From: Bacillus infantis NRRL B-14911
GTDB lineage: Bacteria > Bacillota > Bacilli > Bacillales > Cytobacillaceae
NCBI RefSeq assembly: GCF_000473245.1
Contig: NC_022524.1
Location: 2,504,501-2,568,500, forward strand
Reading direction: 5' to 3'
DNA length: 64,000 nucleotides
The position numbers and the translations under genes are program-made. The first letter of the stretch is position 1. Every line of letters starts with the position of its first letter. Below are positions 59,605-64,000 of the stretch, one piece after another. Below the pieces are notes generated by a model. That model did no database searches. It was given only the letters and a program-made list of their open reading frames with translations, and was not told where the DNA came from.

Positions 59605-60567
59605 TTAAATCCCCTGCCACTCCTGTCCAAACAGGTCTTTCTCTGTATCAAGCTTTATTGAAAGTTCAGCCGCCGCAGCCTCCAGAAATTCCCTGCAAAA
59701 ATAATAGCTCTTATGCCGGATGAGCTTTCCATCCTCTATCTCCGCTGTTGCTATGTCCCATAATACAGGGCCGCAGCCTGCATCCCTTGTATAGATGACA
59801 GCATACCGTCCCCATAAGAAAGCAAGCTCTGCCGAGAGTCCAGCTGTACTGCTGCCCCAGTCGCCCATAGAGTTCTTCCTTATCTGTGTTTTTCCGATAT
59901 CCATGCCCTGCCCGACCACTTCATTTGTTGCATATTTACCTAAAAGCTCGCCGATAGACTTAAAATCGCCTTTCACAAAATAGTCCATATACTGCTGGAT
60001 AACTTGCTTTTTTTCATCCGCCAGCACTGCCTCTTGGAAAGGAAGATTCTCCACTGCTTTCTGCTTTTTGAGATTAGCTCTCGCCCGGCTTAACAAGGAC
60101 TGGACACCGCCTTCTGTTGAACCGATCATTTCAGCGGTTTCCCGGATGGTGAAACGGTATACCTCTGCTAAAAGAATGGCTGCTGCCTGCTTCGCAGGCA
60201 ATTGATGAATCAGAATCTCTACACTTTCAAGCACTTCTGAATAAGGTACGAGGTCTCCATCCGGAATTTTTTCGGACTCCATATCCAGGAGCTGAGGCGA
60301 TTTTTTCCTGCAATGGTCTATCCAAATATTCGTCGCAATCCTGAACAGGTAGCTTTTTGCATTCATTGTCTGCCCGATTCTTGATAAAGAAGAAAACGCC
60401 TTTAACAATGTGTCCTGCAGCAAATCTTCCGCGTCCCAGGGTGAACCAGTCAGCTTCCTGCAGTAATGCCATAGCTGTTCCCGGTATGGCTGAACAATGC
60501 AGTCAAAAGAAGGTGCAAGCTCCTTCATATCTTTACTGATAGAAGACAAATCATTATGTTTTTCCAC
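59605..60567 (-). CDS. ECF sigma factor with C-terminal SnoaL-like domain
   Basis: 320 residues from GTG at 60567 (GGGGGAGTTTTT). Region 2 (LTGSPWDAEDLLQDTLLKAF; ATNIWIDHCRKK), region 4 (FTIRETAEMIGSTEGGVQSL then L-S-R-A-R-A-N-L). Residues about 190-320 form a SnoaL-like domain (YMDYFVKGDFKSIGELLGKY … AVIYTRDAGCGPVLWDIATA), as in SigJ/ECF41 type factors, where the extra domain modulates activity instead of an anti-sigma factor. No anti-sigma gene nearby, in agreement. Confidence 0.9.
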   Translation of the reverse strand: MEKHNDLSSISKDMKELAPSFDCIVQPYREQLWHYCRKLTGSPWDAEDLLQDTLLKAFSSLSRIGQTMNAKSYLFRIATNIWIDHCRKKSPQLLDMESEKIPDGDLVPYSEVLESVEILIHQLPAKQAAAILLAEVYRFTIRETAEMIGSTEGGVQSLLSRARANLKKQKAVENLPFQEAVLADEKKQVIQQYMDYFVKGDFKSIGELLGKYATNEVVGQGMDIGKTQIRKNSMGDWGSSTAGLSAELAFLWGRYAVIYTRDAGCGPVLWDIATAEIEDGKLIRHKSYYFCREFLEAAAAELSIKLDTEKDLFGQEWQGI

Positions 60568-60701
60568 AAAAACTCCCCCTTTTTTATATCTAACTTGTAA
60601 GACGGAAAAGACTTGTGAAAACATACGGGCTGCATGAAATTTATTTCGTCATTTTTATAGCATAATTTCAGTTGGTTTTTTAGAATTTGAGAAAAATGCC
60701 T

Positions 60702-61466
60702 TCAGCTTCCAGCAAGCGGAATGAGGTAACTAAACGTCCGGCTCTCAGGAAATTCGTATTTTTCCAGTTTCATTCCTTCTGCTTTAAATCCGAACCGGTG
60801 AATCTGCCTCATATAGTGGAAGCAGGTGAAAGGATCATATACATTGCACTCTACTGCAGCAAATATTCTTGGCCCGAACGGCTCTGTATATAAGTCATCG
60901 AAAAAATCAATTTCTTTGCCGGGTATATTATGTAATAGGAAGCCCACTTCCCCGGCTATTGTATCTCCCTTTGATTCTAACGTTCTTACAAACACACCTG
61001 GCTTTGTCTCAATCCTCAATATCCTCAGTCTTTCGCTTATTTCAGACATTTTCTCTTGAAAAGGATGAAAAGCCCGTGGAACAGTGCACCTGAACCAGAT
61101 GAAGCAATTGTCCCCCTCCCACTTAACGAGATGCAGATGCCGCTCTTCAGCATGCATGGAGCTCAAATATTGCTTCGCGATATTCATGGACGCAAGCTTT
61201 TCCTCTATTTCCCGCTTCCATCCGGATATCCATGTCTTCTTCTCTTCTTCTTCTGCCTCCAAATAGGATTGTATTTCTTCTATTTTTATATCAGCCTGCC
61301 GGAGAGAATGGATGATCATTGCCTTGTGTATCTGTTCTTCTGTATAGATACGATATCCTTTTTCACTGCGTCCTGCCGGCAGGATCAATTTTTTCCGGTC
61401 ATAAAATCGGAGAGTACTCGGAGGAAGTCCAGTCCGCTCAGCAAACTTCTGTATATTCATTTCCAA
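60702..61466 (-). CDS. MerR family regulator with effector domain
   Basis: 254 residues. MerR winged helix Q-K-F-A-E-R-T-G-L-P-P-S-T-L-R-F-Y-D-R-K-K-L-I, then coiled-coil-like helix (EAEEEEKKTWISGWKREIEE) and a GyrI-like effector domain (130-250). Start is TTG at 61466 (seven bases from CAGG) or ATG at 61460. It follows the VOC-protein gene by 18 bases, so they form one operon, possibly autoregulated. Confidence 0.87.
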   Translation of the reverse strand: MEMNIQKFAERTGLPPSTLRFYDRKKLILPAGRSEKGYRIYTEEQIHKAMIIHSLRQADIKIEEIQSYLEAEEEEKKTWISGWKREIEEKLASMNIAKQYLSSMHAEERHLHLVKWEGDNCFIWFRCTVPRAFHPFQEKMSEISERLRILRIETKPGVFVRTLESKGDTIAGEVGFLLHNIPGKEIDFFDDLYTEPFGPRIFAAVECNVYDPFTCFHYMRQIHRFGFKAEGMKLEKYEFPESRTFSYLIPLAGS

Positions 61467-61484
61467 TGCAGTACCTGCTTTCTT

Positions 61485-62303
61485 TTATAAGGGATACGAC
61501 CAGACATTGATCATGTTCCCATCAGGGTCATAGAAATGGAAACCGCCCCAGCCTGCTGTTGGATTGCCCGCAATTTCGGATGGGCTTAAGCCTTTTTCAG
61601 ACAGCAGCTCATATGTATGATAAAACTCATCAGGCCTAAGATCAAAATAATTTCTCGCTGAAGGACTCCCTTTTTCGAAAGCAGTGCCAGCAGCCGTTTC
61701 GAGCCATACACTGTCATGGAATATTTGTTTATGCTGAATCCAATCGTAAGCATCTTCCACCTGCATATGAGCAAATTCGCTCCCAAAACGTTTAGCCAGT
61801 CTAAGTCCTAAGTGCTCCTCATACCAGGAAATTGCTTCATCCAAATTTCTTACGCCTATTCTTGCATTAACAGGACCGAATCCCGTGATTCTCGCATCCG
61901 GAAATTGATCTGCCTCATCAGAATTATACACGGCTGTGATTCTAGCGTTTTCATATGCAAATATATCAAAGCTCTTTTGTCCGCCGGGAAGCTCAGCTAT
62001 CGGAGTAACTTCAATCCCCTCATTTTTAAAATAAGAAAGGGACCTGTCGATATCCAAAATTTCAAAACATAGCCTCACATGGCCTTCAGTCCCGCTGTCC
62101 TTTTGAAAGTGCTCAAAATTCCCTTCAAAAGATTTCAGTGTCACAACCCCCAGTCTTGGCATCTTCAAAAAGGCCTTTTTGCCGACCGGCGAAATGATCT
62201 TATCCAGGCAGCTCCAGCCAAAATGCTTAGTGTACCATTCTACCCCTTCCTCAAATCCATCCCATGAAACCATGATAAAGCCGCCATCCCAACGAAATGT
62301 CAT
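61485..62303 (-). CDS. Two-domain VOC family protein
   Basis: 272 residues. Two vicinal-oxygen-chelate domains, about 5-125 (FIMVSWDGFEEGVEWYTKHF … HVRLCFEILDIDRSLSYF) and 140-272 (ARIGVRNLDEAISWYEEHLG … GGFHFYDPDGNMINVWS). The second domain has the metal-type D-P-D-G-N-x-I end. Could be a dioxygenase, glyoxalase-like enzyme or resistance protein; metal ligands are incomplete in the first domain. Confidence 0.85.
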   Translation of the reverse strand: MTFRWDGGFIMVSWDGFEEGVEWYTKHFGWSCLDKIISPVGKKAFLKMPRLGVVTLKSFEGNFEHFQKDSGTEGHVRLCFEILDIDRSLSYFKNEGIEVTPIAELPGGQKSFDIFAYENARITAVYNSDEADQFPDARITGFGPVNARIGVRNLDEAISWYEEHLGLRLAKRFGSEFAHMQVEDAYDWIQHKQIFHDSVWLETAAGTAFEKGSPSARNYFDLRPDEFYHTYELLSEKGLSPSEIAGNPTAGWGGFHFYDPDGNMINVWSYPL

Positions 62304-62444
62304 TTTGCGAACCTCTTTTCATTTAAAATACGGAAAGTTCTTCCATACTTTATACTAAAGCTTAAAGTAAGTTTAAGGTCAAACAAAATTATTGATAAAC
62401 TTAAAATGTTTGTTTGCTATTTTAAAATACATGCATTAGAATAC

Positions 62445-62517
62445 AAATAGTAATCATTACGCTTTAATATGCTGTGCAGCTATTTTTTTACCAACTAAAT
62501 CGTAATGATTTCTAATT
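62445..62517. promoter_or_regulatory. Two Zur-type boxes, 52 bp apart
   Basis: 62445-62465 agrees at 19 of 21 positions with the Zur box dyad (AAATCGTAAT / ATTACGATTT around one base). 62497-62517 has a perfect left half (AAATCGTAATGATT) and a decayed right half. Both precede the zinc-binding lipoprotein gene. Offset is 52 bp, five helical turns. Confidence 0.85.
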
Positions 62518-62555
62518 ACAGTACATAAAAGATTTAGAGAATAGGAGATTACACG

Positions 62556-63698
62556 ATGAAAATAAAAAAATGGAAAAATGTCCTGCTCGGCACTATGCTT
62601 GTCTCCTCTGCTTTCCTGGCAGCCTGTTCAGATGCAGATAATGAAGGAAAGTCCGGTAAGGAAAATACAGGAGAAAAACTTCAAGTGTTCACCACAATTT
62701 TTCCTCTTCAGGATTTTGCAAAGAAAATTGGCGGAGATGAAGTTGTGGTTGAGAGCATTTATCCCCCGAATATTGATGCCCACTCTTATGAGCCGGATAT
62801 TAAAACGATGACTAATATAGCAGATGCAGACCTGTTTATCTATACAGGAGCGGGTGTTGAAGGATTTGCAGAAAAGGCGGAAAAAACACTCCAAGGAGAA
62901 AAGGTAAAAATTGTAAAAGCAGCTGAAGGAATCGAACTCTTAAAAACGGCGGATGAACACAGTCATCAAGACGAAGGACACTCTCATGAAGAGGAAGACC
63001 ATGACCACTCTGAAGAAGGCCACTCCCATGAAGGAGAAGACCATGACCACTCTGGAGAAGGCCACTCCCATAAAGGAGAAGACCATGACCACTCTGGAGA
63101 AGGCCACTCCCATGAAGGAGAAGATCACGACCACTCTGGAGAGGGCCACTCCCATGAAGAAGGACACTATCACGGCGACCATGATCCCCACGTTTGGCTT
63201 GATCCATCAAAGGCTATAACACTGGCTGAAAATATAAAAAACAGTATGGCTGAATTAAAACCCGAAGCAAAAGAACAGTTTGAAGAAAACTTTAATACTT
63301 TGAAAGAACAGCTTACATCATTGGACGCTGACTTTAAACAAACGATAGCAGAAAGCAATACAAAATACATTCTTGTTTCCCATGCAGCATATGGATATTG
63401 GCAGGAGAGGTATGGGCTTGAACAAATCGCAATTGCAGGCCTATCCCCTACACAGGAGCCCAGCCAGAAGCAGCTTGCAAGGATAATAGAAGAATCCCGG
63501 AAGCATGAACTGAATTATATCCTGTTTGAACAGAATGTTGAATCTCGTGTGGCAAAAGTCATCCAGGAAGAAATCGGTGCGGAAAGCTTGACTCTTCATA
63601 ATCTTGAAGCGCTCACCGAAGATGACATTAAAAATAATGAAGACTATTTCTCTATAATGGAGCGCAATTTAGAGACGCTTGAAACGGTTTTGAATTAA
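62556..63698 (+). CDS. znuA: Zinc ABC transporter substrate-binding lipoprotein (ZnuA-like)
   Basis: 380 residues. Signal peptide with lipobox F-L-A-A-C. TroA/ZnuA fold: F-T-T-I-F-P-L-Q-D-F, N-I-D-A-H-S-Y-E-P-D (metal His), D-P-H-V-W-L-D-P (metal His), L-V-S-H-A-A-Y-G-Y-W (metal His). Between them lies a His/Glu/Asp-rich loop (about 134-209) with 14-residue repeats around E-G-H-S-H-E-G-E-D-H-D-H-S-G, about five copies (DNA 62980-63160, 42-bp period). Such loops gather Zn2+. Zur boxes upstream. Permease and ATPase genes are not next to it here. Confidence 0.93.
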   Translation: MKIKKWKNVLLGTMLVSSAFLAACSDADNEGKSGKENTGEKLQVFTTIFPLQDFAKKIGGDEVVVESIYPPNIDAHSYEPDIKTMTNIADADLFIYTGAGVEGFAEKAEKTLQGEKVKIVKAAEGIELLKTADEHSHQDEGHSHEEEDHDHSEEGHSHEGEDHDHSGEGHSHKGEDHDHSGEGHSHEGEDHDHSGEGHSHEEGHYHGDHDPHVWLDPSKAITLAENIKNSMAELKPEAKEQFEENFNTLKEQLTSLDADFKQTIAESNTKYILVSHAAYGYWQERYGLEQIAIAGLSPTQEPSQKQLARIIEESRKHELNYILFEQNVESRVAKVIQEEIGAESLTLHNLEALTEDDIKNNEDYFSIMERNLETLETVLN

Positions 63699-63736
63699 AT
63701 TTTCCAAGCCGAAGTGTATCTTATTATAGAACTAAT

Positions 63737-63760
63737 GGCCGGCGGTTAGCCGGCCTCTTC
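63737..63760 (+). terminator. Terminator of znuA-like gene
   Basis: GGCCGGC (63737-63743) pairs with GCCGGCC (63749-63755), followed by TCTTCTTATT. Confidence 0.75.
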
Positions 63761-63871
63761 TTATTCGCCCTCCCCTACTTTTTCCATCCGGCTAAAACGG
63801 CATAAACCTTACTTATCTGTTAAAATACTGTTAAGTGACTATCTAAATTGCCACAGCCTGGAGGAATACAC

Positions 63872-64000
63872 ATGAGTTCAATCGGCCGCTTGCCGGAACA
63901 TATGCAGCCGCTGGATGCACTCAAAAGCATCGGCGAAAACATCATCATTGCTGATAAAGATTACAAGGTAGCCTGGATGAATGACAATGCCAGGAAACTC
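63872..64000 (+). CDS. PAS domain protein, N-terminal part
   Basis: 43 codons to the window edge. ATG is seven bases behind GGAGG. After a short tail the sequence ALKSIGENIIIADKDYKVAW then MNDNARKL is the opening of a PAS domain (sensor strand I-I-I-A-D, then W-M-N-x-x-A). The rest (kinase, STAS or other output) is outside the window. Confidence 0.65.
   Translation, partial: MSSIGRLPEHMQPLDALKSIGENIIIADKDYKVAWMNDNARKL

Noticed and set aside
1-64000. rRNA, tRNA, insertion sequences and prophage genes
   Set aside because: None recognised: no transposase or integrase motifs and no tRNA-like arms were found by reading.

Overview
The window is from a low-GC, endospore-forming member of the Bacillaceae. 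Gene content and spelling point to a Bacillus/Cytobacillus/Mesobacillus-type genome: CotS, CotSA and CotD-type coat genes, YuzB, YwqG, a SinI-like anti-repressor, strong AGGAGG ribosome-binding sites and many TTG/GTG starts. The genus is an inference. No rRNA, tRNA, transposase, phage module or CRISPR array was seen. This is ordinary chromosome made of short operons.

Layout. 1-8 kb: end of an AI-2E-type permease, a CNNM/CorC-type protein, a CDF metal transporter, a GIY-YIG protein next to a zinc-finger/DUF2087 regulator, twin crcB fluoride channels, flavin reductase, YuzB, MurB and pirin. 8-16 kb: orphan receiver-like protein, small membrane proteins, YwqG, M20 peptidase, VanZ, SDR. 15-20 kb: TetR regulator fused operonically to a SinI-like gene and a decayed acetyltransferase, then acetyltransferases and an S41 protease. 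20-29 kb: HIT, HAD and a spore-envelope sugar locus: ytdA-ytcA-ytcB type genes (UDP-glucose to UDP-glucuronate to UDP-galacturonate) divergent from cotS-cotSA, with a good SigmaK promoter, followed by a hyper-acidic protein. 29-41 kb: small membrane proteins, APH, acetyltransferases, an ECF sigma/anti-sigma pair, an RsbR-like stressosome protein, NUDIX, AraC, threonine aldolase-like enzyme, and two frameshifted genes. 41-46 kb: a MarR-controlled heterodimeric ABC exporter with twin palindromic operators. 46-52 kb: soluble histidine kinase, ZIP transporter, CotD, DinB, AKR. 52-55 kb: brnQ and its divergent GntR regulator with three matching operators. 55-64 kb: MMSDH/Fe-alcohol dehydrogenase pair, WrbA, ECF sigma with SnoaL domain, MerR, VOC protein, Zur-controlled zinc-binding lipoprotein, and the start of a PAS protein.

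The most unusual structure is intergenic. Three tandem arrays have exact periods of 21, 52 and 53 bp, all close to whole numbers of DNA helical turns. The two long ones carry an internal dyad in most units and show an alternating A/B (double-unit) pattern. The 52-bp array lies between the ABC operon and its apparent terminator, so it is probably transcribed as a structured 3' UTR. A decayed 53-bp pair is also present near 8.6 kb. Several genes are broken by apparent single-base indels (16.3, 37.0 and 39.0 kb, perhaps 28.4 kb), which are either real pseudogenes or assembly errors.
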